41,514 nucleotides of DNA from an uncultured Clostridia bacterium. GTDB lineage: Bacteria; Bacillota; Clostridia; UBA1381. The stretch lies in assembly GCA_934487205.1 (NCBI GenBank), contig CAKSRS010000014.1:1-41514 (forward strand). The letters are read 5' to 3'. The notes under the pieces are model-generated. The model saw only the letters and a program-made list of their open reading frames with translations. It did not search any database and was not told where the DNA came from. The position numbers and the translations under genes are program-made. Within the stretch, counting starts at the first letter, position 1. Each line of letters starts with the position of its first letter. Positions 22,373 to 29,746 of the stretch are shown here, in pieces.

Positions 22373-24142
22373 TTATTCTTCCGATTTTTTTTCTTCATCG
22401 GTAAGAAATTCATCATCGTCCTCATCGTCATCTGGGGTTTCATTGATTTCCGACTGAGTAAAATTATCGTCCGAGGGGTCATAACCCACAAATTCCGATT
22501 CGTCTGTGATTTCAACAATTTCGGAAAAATTCTGCTGCAGACGGTCGATAGGGTCAATCGGCTCGCCTTCGGCTTGTTTTTCGCCGCTGCCGATTTTCCA
22601 AAAATCAATTATGCTGCCTTCGATATCTTCGTAAAACGCCGTTTTTATCACAAAGTCGGTGCCGGACGCCTGTTTTACCACATCTGAAATTTGTTTTGAA
22701 AATGTTGACGCGATGCGTTTTAACATCATTTCATTTTGCCTGTATATTAAAATAAGTCCTTCGCCGTCGATGGTAAGCGGTCTGTTAATGACAGCCGCGG
22801 CAACATGCGGATATTTTTTTGCAATCATCTGGGCGATTTTGTCCCAGCGGCGCGCTGCTGCCACCACCGGTGTTTCCGCGGTAAGAGTCGAAACGTCGAC
22901 AGGCACGAATAACCGTGCGGAAGGCTGTTTCTTTTTCGGCTCGGGCTTTTTTTCTTCTTTCGGTTCTGCGGCAACCGTTGTAACGGTTATGCCGTCTTTG
23001 ATTTTTTCCTCACATTCGGCGAGCCTGTCCAAAATTGCGTCGTAGGACGCGTCAAGTTCGGGTTTTGCCAGTTTTAAAAGTGCCAGCTCATAAATAATAC
23101 GCGGTTCCTTCACCCATTTTGCCTCGCTGCGCGCCTTGGAAAGCGACTCTGCGGCATTGGAAAGCTTTTCGAATGAGGTTTTATCCGCCTGTGACTTCAG
23201 CTTTATTATTTCGTCGGCATCGCGGTTTAACAGCTTTTCGGGGCTGTCCGCAACCTTGCACACAAGCAGATTGCGGTAGTGCTCCGTAAGATTATCGATA
23301 AAAACGTGTAAATCCTTGCCGTCATTCATCAGGCTCGATATAATTTCAAGAATTCCCTGCGAATCCTGCTCATTTATGCAGTCCGCCATGCGAAAGAGCA
23401 AGCCGTTACCTGCAATTCCGAGCGCTGCCGTAACCGATTCATAAGTAAGACTTGTCCCGGCGGCTGCTATGCATCGCTCCAAAATAGATAATCCGTCACG
23501 CATGGAGCCGTCGGCAAGCTGCGCCAAAAGGCGGTATGCGTCATCGGTTATCGAAAGCCCGTCGCCCATTGAGATTTCACGCATGCGGCGGATGATATCT
23601 TCGGGGTTTATGCGCTTAAAGTCGAAACGCTGGCATCGCGACAGGATTGTCTGCGGTACCTTGTGCGCCTCGGTTGTAGCCAATATGAAAATTACGTATT
23701 CCGGCGGTTCTTCCAGAGTTTTCAGCAGAGCGTTGAAAGCGCCGCCCGACAGCATATGCACCTCGTCTATGATATAAACGCGGTATTTTGCCTCGGTTGC
23801 AACATATTTTGAGTCATCAATAATTTCGCGGATATTGTCTACGCCGTTGTTGGACGCGGCGTCGATTTCGTAAACGTCCATAATGCTGCCGTCAAGAATA
23901 CCCTTGCAGACAGCACATTCGTTACACGGCGAACCGTTTTTCGGGTTAAGACAGTTTACCGCACGCGAAAATATTTTTGCTGCGGTGGTTTTGCCCGTGC
24001 CGCGCGTGCCGCAGAAAAGATAGGCATGCGAAACTTTGCCCGTTTCAATCTGATTTTGCAGAGTGCGGGTAATATGTTCCTGACCGACGACGTCCTCAAA
24101 AACGGTCGGACGCCATTTTCGGTAAAGAGCCTGATAAGCCAT
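22373..24142 (-). CDS. dnaX: DNA polymerase III subunit gamma/tau
   Basis: DnaX is the clamp-loader motor of the replisome. The 589-residue protein has Walker A GTRGTGKTT (near residue 45), a zinc module (CLNPKNGSPCNECAVCKG), the DEVH-like box IIDEVHMLS, the sensor SRCQRF, and domain III to about residue 370. A Pro/Lys/Glu-rich linker (near 380-410) and a C-terminal tau region ending in an acidic DDDEDDDEFLTDEE stretch follow. ATG 24142 follows AAGGAG. The linker carries a possible frameshift site (22946-22952). The gene lies downstream of the SRP RNA and upstream of ybaB and recR. Confidence 0.97.
   Translation of the reverse strand: MAYQALYRKWRPTVFEDVVGQEHITRTLQNQIETGKVSHAYLFCGTRGTGKTTAAKIFSRAVNCLNPKNGSPCNECAVCKGILDGSIMDVYEIDAASNNGVDNIREIIDDSKYVATEAKYRVYIIDEVHMLSGGAFNALLKTLEEPPEYVIFILATTEAHKVPQTILSRCQRFDFKRINPEDIIRRMREISMGDGLSITDDAYRLLAQLADGSMRDGLSILERCIAAAGTSLTYESVTAALGIAGNGLLFRMADCINEQDSQGILEIISSLMNDGKDLHVFIDNLTEHYRNLLVCKVADSPEKLLNRDADEIIKLKSQADKTSFEKLSNAAESLSKARSEAKWVKEPRIIYELALLKLAKPELDASYDAILDRLAECEEKIKDGITVTTVAAEPKEEKKPEPKKKQPSARLFVPVDVSTLTAETPVVAAARRWDKIAQMIAKKYPHVAAAVINRPLTIDGEGLILIYRQNEMMLKRIASTFSKQISDVVKQASGTDFVIKTAFYEDIEGSIIDFWKIGSGEKQAEGEPIDPIDRLQQNFSEIVEITDESEFVGYDPSDDNFTQSEINETPDDDEDDDEFLTDEEKKSEE
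22946..22952 (-). other. Candidate -1 slippery site in dnaX
   Basis: On the minus strand the codons GAA AAA AAG contain A-AAA-AAG in the phase that permits -1 slippage, at residues 397-399. A -1 shift would add 53 residues and stop at 22787-22785, giving a protein of about 452 residues, close to gamma size in E. coli (431). A GCACG/CGTGC hairpin lies about 25 nt downstream. The function is inferred. Confidence 0.45.
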
Positions 24143-24169
24143 ATGCCATACTCCTTTCGCGGTAAAGTT

Positions 24170-24190
24170 AAAAACCCCTGATAAAGGGGC
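24170..24190 (-). terminator. Terminator after SRP RNA
   Basis: CCCCT and AGGGG (24175-24179 and 24185-24189) pair around 5 nt and are followed by a T-run on the minus strand, ahead of dnaX. Confidence 0.8.
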
Positions 24191-24204
24191 AGATTTCATT
24201 AAGG

Positions 24205-24314
24205 CTCAAACCGAGTTAATCTGTATCGCACAAAACGGTCTGCTTATTGCTGCTTGGTTCCCCATCTGACAAGGTTCACAGTGTTTCGTCGTACAGGACT
24301 CGGTTATCATCGCC
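24205..24314 (-). ncRNA. ffs: Signal recognition particle RNA, small bacterial type
   Basis: On the minus strand the core reads CTTGTCAGATGGGGAACCAAGCAGCAATAAGC-like sequence (about 24273-24244): the conserved GTCAG and AGCAGC sides of the symmetric loop flank a UGG/CCA stem with a GGAA tetraloop. The outer arms AACCGAG and CTCGGTT (24305-24299 and 24215-24209) pair, and the CTGTA..CG arms pair inside them. It is the RNA of the Ffh particle that targets membrane proteins. The ends are approximate. It has its own promoter and terminator, and it sits upstream of dnaX as in Bacillus. Confidence 0.9.
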
Positions 24315-24339
24315 CAATATTTAAAATATCAACTATACC

Positions 24340-24368
24340 ATTATACTATATATTTTCAAAAACTGCAA
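24340..24368 (-). promoter_or_regulatory. Sigma-A promoter of SRP RNA
   Basis: On the minus strand TTGCAG (24368-24363) and TATAAT (24345-24340) are separated by 17 bp, just upstream of the RNA; the start point would be near 24333. Confidence 0.85.
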
Positions 24369-24387
24369 GTGTTTTTTTCAGAAAAGA

Positions 24388-26586
24388 TTAAATTTTTTCC
24401 AGTTTTGCCATTGCCGCCATCAGACGTTTGGTTTCACCGCTGTCGAATTTAATTTCCATAAGCGCATCTTTTTCAAAGCGCTGTACGGCGGAAACGGTGC
24501 CTTCGCCGAATTTTTTGTGGCGGACTCTGTCGCCGGGGGCAAAGTCGAGTTCGATTTTTGGCGCCGACGCTGCGGCAGAAATCTTGCGGAAAATTTCCGT
24601 TTTTGCGTGATTGACGGGGCGTATAACCCCGGGAATTGCATGCGATGTGCGTGCGGCATGCCGCGGTGAACGGTCGTCTAAATATTCTGTGGGTATCTCC
24701 TTCAAAAAGCGTGAAGGAACCTGATGCGTGGTCTTGCCGTACTGTGTGCGCGAGCGTGCATCGGATATGTACAATATATCGCGCGCACGCGTTATTGCAA
24801 CGTAGCAAAGACGGCGCTCCTCCTCCAAATCCTCCGCCTTATCCATTGAACGCAGCGACGGGAAAAGATTTTCTTCCATTCCCACAAGAAAAACCGTGGG
24901 AAATTCCAAACCTTTGGCGGAATGAATTGTCATAAGTACGCAAACGTCCTCGTTATCGTCATAACCGTCGAGGTCGGACACAAGTGAAACGCTTTCCAAA
25001 AATCCGGCAAGCGTGGGACTTTCTTCCGATTTTTCGTATTCGGCAACGGCGGACAAAAATTCGCCGAGGTTGTCAATGCGCGTTTTTGCCTCAACACTGT
25101 TTTCGGCAATAAGCGCCGCCATATAACCGGAATCCGCCAAAATTCGCTCGGCAAGCGCTTTTACAGAGTCGGTCTCGGCTGTTTTACGGAAGGATAAAAT
25201 CATTTCGCAAAATTCTACCAATTTTACCGACGCACTTGATAACTCGGGATAAATGTGAGCGTTTCGTGCAATTTCGAAACAGCTTGTCCCGTGGGCGGAC
25301 GCAATGCGGCTCAGTTTGCCGACTGTGGTTGCGCCGATGCCGCGCTTGGGCTCGTTTATCACGCGCTGAAAGCTCAGGCTGTCGTCGGGATTGTGCACAA
25401 GACGCATGTATGCGATTATGTCCTTGATTTCCTTGCGGTCATAGAACCGAAGTCCGCCGACAACCTTGTACGGGATTGCATTGCGGAGGAAAACATCTTC
25501 TATTACACGCGATTGTGCGTTTGTGCGGTAGAGTACGGCGAAATCTGAATAATTCGCGCCGCGCATGCGTGCCTCGGATATTTCTTTTGCTATGAATGCC
25601 CCTTCGTCGCGCTCGGTCTCCGCGTTATAAAGACGGATTTTTTCGCCGCGGCCGTTTTCTGTCCACAAAGCCTTGTCTTTGCGCTCACGGTTGTTGTGGA
25701 TTACGGCATTTGCCGCGTCCAGAATTGTCTGCGTGGAGCGGTAGTTCTGTTCAAGCTTTATCACTTTTGTGTCGGGGAATGTGTCCTCAAAATTCAGAAT
25801 ATTCTGAATATTTGCGCCGCGGAATTTATATATACTTTGGTCGTCGTCACCGACAACGCAGATGTTTTGGTGCACTGCGGCAAGCATGCTTATCAGCATA
25901 TATTGGGAATTATTGGTATCCTGATATTCGTCTACCATTATATATTGGAAACGATTTTGATATTTTTCCAAAACATCGGGATTTTCCGAAAGCAGGCGCA
26001 CGGTGAAAAACAGAATATCATCAAAGTCAAGCGCATTGTTGGCTTTGAGCTTTTTTTGATATAAATCATAAATTTCCGCAATGCGTCGCGCATTGAAATC
26101 ACTTTCGTTTACCGCAAGATACATAGCCGGGTCGAGCATGTTGTCTTTTGCTTTCGATATGACCGACATCACCGCCCGCATGGGGAGAGTTTTGTCATCA
26201 ATATCAAGCTCTTTGTAACACTCCTTGAGCACGGTTTTTGTGTCGGACGTGTCATAAATAACAAAGCTCGAGCCGAAACCCAGCTGCGAAATATGACTGC
26301 GCAGAATACGCACGCACGCCGAGTGGAACGTACACAGCCACATATCGTTTGCCGCGTCGCCTATCACGCGCATAACGCGCTCCTTCATTTCGTTTGCCGC
26401 TTTGTTTGTAAATGTTATAGCCATAATGCGATACGGCTCTATATTTTCATCTTCAATCATATGCGCAATGCGGTTGACCAAAACGGTTGTTTTACCGCTG
26501 CCGGCGCCGGCGAGTATAAGAACGGGTCCGTCAATCCGGCGCGCCGCCTCCTGCTGCATATTATTAAGTTTGCTTAAATCTGCCAT
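24388..26586 (-). CDS. pcrA: ATP-dependent DNA helicase PcrA/UvrD
   Basis: PcrA is the SF1 3'-5' helicase for repair and plasmid replication. The 732-residue protein shows LNNMQQEAARRIDGPVLILAGAGSGKTTVLVNRI (Q motif and Walker A), AITFTNKAANEMKERV, the Walker B VDEYQDTNNSQY, GDDDQSIYKFRGAN, QNYRST, LYRTNAQSR, MTIHSAKGLEFPTVFLVGMEE and YVAITRARD. A C-terminal Tudor-like tail (FAPGDRVRHKKFGEGTV..) that contacts RNA polymerase in PcrA is also present. ATG 26586 follows GGAGG; the upstream in-frame ATG at 26673 lacks a site. It diverges from spoIVB. Confidence 0.97.
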   Translation of the reverse strand: MADLSKLNNMQQEAARRIDGPVLILAGAGSGKTTVLVNRIAHMIEDENIEPYRIMAITFTNKAANEMKERVMRVIGDAANDMWLCTFHSACVRILRSHISQLGFGSSFVIYDTSDTKTVLKECYKELDIDDKTLPMRAVMSVISKAKDNMLDPAMYLAVNESDFNARRIAEIYDLYQKKLKANNALDFDDILFFTVRLLSENPDVLEKYQNRFQYIMVDEYQDTNNSQYMLISMLAAVHQNICVVGDDDQSIYKFRGANIQNILNFEDTFPDTKVIKLEQNYRSTQTILDAANAVIHNNRERKDKALWTENGRGEKIRLYNAETERDEGAFIAKEISEARMRGANYSDFAVLYRTNAQSRVIEDVFLRNAIPYKVVGGLRFYDRKEIKDIIAYMRLVHNPDDSLSFQRVINEPKRGIGATTVGKLSRIASAHGTSCFEIARNAHIYPELSSASVKLVEFCEMILSFRKTAETDSVKALAERILADSGYMAALIAENSVEAKTRIDNLGEFLSAVAEYEKSEESPTLAGFLESVSLVSDLDGYDDNEDVCVLMTIHSAKGLEFPTVFLVGMEENLFPSLRSMDKAEDLEEERRLCYVAITRARDILYISDARSRTQYGKTTHQVPSRFLKEIPTEYLDDRSPRHAARTSHAIPGVIRPVNHAKTEIFRKISAAASAPKIELDFAPGDRVRHKKFGEGTVSAVQRFEKDALMEIKFDSGETKRLMAAMAKLEKI

Positions 26587-26761
26587 TTTTTCCTCCGGAA
26601 TTGTTAATTTCCTATAGTATAACACATTTTTTCGGAAAAAGCTATAATTTTTTTGAAACTTCCGCCAAAACATGAATTTCTTTTGCAGTATTTTAAATCG
26701 TTCATGGGTTAAGTTAATAACGTAATTTCGATTTCAGAGATTATACCTGACACGGAAAGGA

Positions 26762-27925
26762 ATGGTTAAAAAAATGAAACAAACGAAAAAATTTTTATTA
26801 GTATTACCGATTTTAACGTTTTTAGCCGCATATAATGCCGTTCCTGAAAATGTTACGGTTACGCAGGGGGCGCGGCTTGATTTCAGATGGGGAATAATGA
26901 GTGAGGCAAGCACGGAGCAGACGGGTGAGTTTGACTGTTGTGCAAAATTATTAAATTTTATTCCGATTAAAACAGTAAATGTTTCTGTCACTCCGAGATT
27001 CTGCGTTGTCCCGTCGGGCGAAGCGATCGGTGTTAAGGTTCACACCGACGGCGTACTGGTGGTCGGCGTAGGAGACGTAACGGAAAAAAGCGGCAAAAAA
27101 TGCCGTCCCGCAGCGAAAGCGGGTATTGAGACGGGTGACAGAATTGTTTCGGTAAACGGCGAAGGAATTTCGGACACAAGCGTGTTCAGCCGTAAAATTA
27201 ACGATTGTGACGGCAAAGCGGAACTCGGTATAGTCCGCGGCGGCGAAATGATAAACGTTAATATTGAGGCGGCGTATTCGCGCGAGAGCGACTGTTACAA
27301 GGTCGGCTTGTGGGTAAAAGATTCCACCGCCGGAATAGGAACGCTTACCTTTTATAATCCCGAAAATTCCACCTTCGGTGCGCTGGGGCATGCCATTTGC
27401 GACAGCGATACGAAAACGATTTTAACGGTGGGCAGGGGTACTGTAAACCCTTGCCGCGTGAAAGGGTCGTATAAGGCGAAAAACGGCGAACCGGGTGAAC
27501 TTTTCGGCGATTTTGAAGATAAAGTTATAGGAAGAATTACCGAAAACTGCAGCATCGGAATTTACGGTCATGCCGAAAATATTCCGCAATGCGGTGCGAT
27601 ACCCGTTGCATCACGGTTTCAGGTTGAAACGGGCAGCGCAAAGGTTTTGTGCGATATTGACGGCGCCGGAACAAAGGCTTACGATATCGAAATTACAAAA
27701 ATATCAAAAGTACCGGGAATTTCCAACAAATCATTTGTTATAACGGTAACAGACCCGGTGCTTATTCAAAAAACGGGCGGAATTATTCAGGGAATGAGCG
27801 GAAGTCCGATTATTCAGAATGATATGCTCGTGGGAGCGGTTACTCATGTATTTGTTAACGACGCAAAAAAAGGCTACGGAATTTTTGCCGAAAATATGCT
27901 TGACATGACTTTTAAGATTGATTAA
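26762..27925 (+). CDS. spoIVB: SpoIVB serine peptidase
   Basis: SpoIVB is secreted from the forespore under sigma-G and cleaves SpoIVFA to activate pro-sigma-K processing. The 387-residue protein has an N-terminal signal/anchor (about 7-24), a PDZ domain (about 95-170; RPAAKAGIETGDRIVSVNGE) and the S55 peptidase domain, with His210 in FGALGHAICD and Ser346 in QGMSGSPI, then GAVTHVFVNDAKKGYGI. The triad residues and the SpoIVB ending are intact. The start is uncertain: ATG 26762 is almost on top of AAAGGA, while ATG 26774 is 12 nt after it. It is followed by spo0A, the conserved Clostridia/Bacillus order. Confidence 0.97.
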   Translation: MVKKMKQTKKFLLVLPILTFLAAYNAVPENVTVTQGARLDFRWGIMSEASTEQTGEFDCCAKLLNFIPIKTVNVSVTPRFCVVPSGEAIGVKVHTDGVLVVGVGDVTEKSGKKCRPAAKAGIETGDRIVSVNGEGISDTSVFSRKINDCDGKAELGIVRGGEMINVNIEAAYSRESDCYKVGLWVKDSTAGIGTLTFYNPENSTFGALGHAICDSDTKTILTVGRGTVNPCRVKGSYKAKNGEPGELFGDFEDKVIGRITENCSIGIYGHAENIPQCGAIPVASRFQVETGSAKVLCDIDGAGTKAYDIEITKISKVPGISNKSFVITVTDPVLIQKTGGIIQGMSGSPIIQNDMLVGAVTHVFVNDAKKGYGIFAENMLDMTFKID

Positions 27926-28000
27926 AAATTCTCAAATGTCGTTTTTAGGGACTTTCGGTCAATATTTGTAAGGGGAAAAATTATGAAAAAAGTTACTTTG

Positions 28001-28080
28001 TGTCGAATGTAGGTTTTTACCAAAAAAATAAAAAAAATTTTTAAAAATCTATTGATTATTGACGTAAATTGTGGTAGAAT
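28001..28080 (+). promoter_or_regulatory. spo0A promoter with upstream 0A box
   Basis: TTGATT (28052-28057) and TAGAAT (28075-28080) are separated by 17 bp. TGTCGAA (28001-28007), the core of the Spo0A binding site, lies 45 bp upstream of the -35. Control of spo0A by its own product is known in Bacillus, which makes the site plausible, though the 7-mer alone also occurs by chance. Confidence 0.65.
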
Positions 28081-28194
28081 GGTTTGAAAAGGGGAATCTT
28101 TTACTTGTTTATAAAGATCTTCGTTTTGAAAAACTTAATAGAATAGGTACAGAGAAATCCTCTTTAGGCTATAACGTATAAAGGAGGAAAGACG

Positions 28195-28965
28195 ATGGAT
28201 AAGTTTTCTGTACTTATTGCAGATGACAACAAAGCATTCGCAGATAATTTGAAAGAATATTTGCGAACTAAGGACGAAATTGGAACGGTTGAAACCGCTT
28301 ATGATGGGGAAGAGGCATATGCCATGATAATGGAGGTCAAACCCGACATTGTGCTGGTTGACATAATTATGCCAAAACGCGACGGACTCAGTGTGCTGCA
28401 AAAGCTGGCGAACTCGCATCTTGCAAAAAAACCTATGTGCATTGCAATTTCAGTTACCGGAAGTGGGCGTATTATGAACGCTGCGCAAGATGCCGGTGCA
28501 GAATATTTTTTACTCAAGCCACAGTCCGAGGAAGCAATTTACGATACAATCCGCAGTTTCGGAAAACGTTCCGGAAGAACAGGATTTGAAGTTGTTTCCG
28601 TAGACGACGATAAGTCTTATGATTTGGAATCCTTAGTAACGGAATTTATTCACGAACTTGGCGTACCGGCGCATATTAAAGGTTATCAGTATGTCCGTAC
28701 AGCCATCATGATGGTTGTTGAAAATATGGAACTCTTAAACTATATCACGAAACAGCTTTATCCTGTCATTGCAAAGAAGTACAGCACGACATCTTCGCGA
28801 GTGGAGCGTGCAATAAGACATTCCATCGAGGTCGCGTGGAGCAGGGGAAGGCCGGAGACCATGAATCGTATATTTGGTTATACAATCGATACGGGCAAAG
28901 GAAAACCGACCAATTCTGAATTTATCGCCATGGTTGCTGACAGAATCAGACTGCAAATTAAGTAA
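28195..28965 (+). CDS. spo0A: Sporulation master regulator Spo0A
   Basis: Spo0A is the phosphorylated response regulator that starts sporulation. The 256-residue protein has a receiver domain (about 1-125; acidic pair Asp10/Asp11, phospho-acceptor Asp56 in VLVDIIMP, Lys in FLLKPQ). A short linker and the Spo0A effector domain follow, with the near-invariant TTSSRVERAIRHSIEVAWSRG recognition region and KPTNSEFIAMVADRIRL. All key residues are present. AGGAGG precedes the ATG. It follows spoIVB with its own promoter and ends at tandem terminators. Confidence 0.98.
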   Translation: MDKFSVLIADDNKAFADNLKEYLRTKDEIGTVETAYDGEEAYAMIMEVKPDIVLVDIIMPKRDGLSVLQKLANSHLAKKPMCIAISVTGSGRIMNAAQDAGAEYFLLKPQSEEAIYDTIRSFGKRSGRTGFEVVSVDDDKSYDLESLVTEFIHELGVPAHIKGYQYVRTAIMMVVENMELLNYITKQLYPVIAKKYSTTSSRVERAIRHSIEVAWSRGRPETMNRIFGYTIDTGKGKPTNSEFIAMVADRIRLQIK

Positions 28966-29026
28966 GCATTCCTGACTGTTTCTTTTTCCTGAGATAGGTT
29001 ATACGCATAAGAGAATAACACCGCAC

Positions 29027-29095
29027 AGCCGACAGAATTACTGTCGGCTTTTTCCTTGCAAAAAAATCGGTTTATGCACCGATTTCTTTTTTTAT
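29027..29095 (+). terminator. Tandem terminators after spo0A
   Basis: The first pairs AGCCGACAG with CTGTCGGCT (29027-29035 and 29041-29049), then T5. The second pairs AAATCGG with CCGATTT (29064-29070 and 29079-29085), then a longer T-run. Confidence 0.88.
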
Positions 29096-29100
29096 AAATT

Positions 29101-29120
29101 TTCGACTTGTTTCGACAAAA
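29101..29120 (-). promoter_or_regulatory. Two adjacent 0A-box-like sites
   Basis: On the minus strand TTTTGTCGAA (29120-29111) is a full match to the Spo0A box, and AAGTCGAA (29108-29101) follows exactly 10 bp on, one helical turn apart. They lie between the spo0A terminators and the leader of the XRE gene. Binding is inferred. Confidence 0.55.
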
Positions 29121-29339
29121 AAGGATACAAACCTGTAAAACTTATTTCTACGGTACTTTTATTTAATTATAAACAATAATAACTTGTTTGTCAATAGTAT
29201 AAAATAAAAAAAGAAGTAAAGTGAATAACGTTAAAAATGCGCGGCATGTTTCGCATGGTTTGCGGGACAGTTTATACATCGATCGGTGTCGCTCGGGAAA
29301 TTAATCGGACTGCGTTTTTTTTCGGCGTTATAATTTGGG

Positions 29340-29364
29340 GTCGCCAGGCGGCGACGGAATGGAG
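29340..29364 (+). promoter_or_regulatory. Stem-loop fused to GGAANGGAG Shine-Dalgarno, copy 5
   Basis: GTCGCC (29340-29345) pairs with GGCGAC (29350-29355) around AGGC and runs into GGAATGGAG (29356-29364), 6 nt before ATG 29371. The stem sequence differs from the other copies on both sides yet stays paired. A TATAAT box at 29329-29334 places the RNA start at or beside the stem. Confidence 0.72.
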
Positions 29365-29370
29365 AGTAAA

Positions 29371-29616
29371 ATGGAAAATTATAATGAACATGAATACAAA
29401 ATGTTTATAATGACAGTCGGACTTAAAGTGGGGTACTACAGACGAATGAGTGATATGACGCAGGAACAGCTGAGCGAATATACGGGTATGTCGCTGAATT
29501 TTATTTCACAGCTTGAGGCGCCTAATATATTTTACGCGCCGTCTTTAAAATCTTTGCATAAAATTGCAAAAGCGCTCGGCGTTCCGGTATCAAAGCTGGT
29601 AAGCGAAGATATGTAA
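29371..29616 (+). CDS. Small XRE-family transcriptional regulator
   Basis: The 81-residue protein is a single Cro/C1-type helix-turn-helix (about residues 12-75): VGLKVGYYRRMSDMTQEQLSEYTGMSLNFISQLEAPN, then PSLKSLHKIAKALGVPVSKLVSED. The SQLEAPN recognition-helix end is common in small Firmicute regulators. ATG 29371 is chosen because of the Shine-Dalgarno position; an upstream ATG at 29335 and another at 29359 fall in the hairpin and the ribosome site. The targets are unknown. It lies between spo0A and gdhA as its own unit. Confidence 0.85.
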   Translation: MENYNEHEYKMFIMTVGLKVGYYRRMSDMTQEQLSEYTGMSLNFISQLEAPNIFYAPSLKSLHKIAKALGVPVSKLVSEDM

Positions 29617-29646
29617 AAAAACATAATCTTTGTATGTGTAAATCTC

Positions 29647-29675
29647 TTGACAGCGGAAAAAAAATGTTATATAAT
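29647..29675 (+). promoter_or_regulatory. Sigma-A promoter of gdhA
   Basis: TTGACA (29647-29652) and TATAAT (29670-29675) are separated by 17 bp, a near-consensus strong promoter. Confidence 0.88.
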
Positions 29676-29714
29676 AATATAGCAAATTTTAATGGGATAT
29701 GCCGACCAAGTAGA

Positions 29715-29731
29715 TTGGTATATTATACCAA
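29715..29731 (+). promoter_or_regulatory. Perfect palindrome upstream of the gdhA ribosome site
   Basis: TTGGTATA and TATACCAA flank a single central T (29715-29731), a perfect inverted repeat within the transcribed leader and directly before the GGAGG site. It may be an operator or a small RNA hairpin. Confidence 0.55.
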
Positions 29732-29746
29732 ATGGAGGTTACAGAG

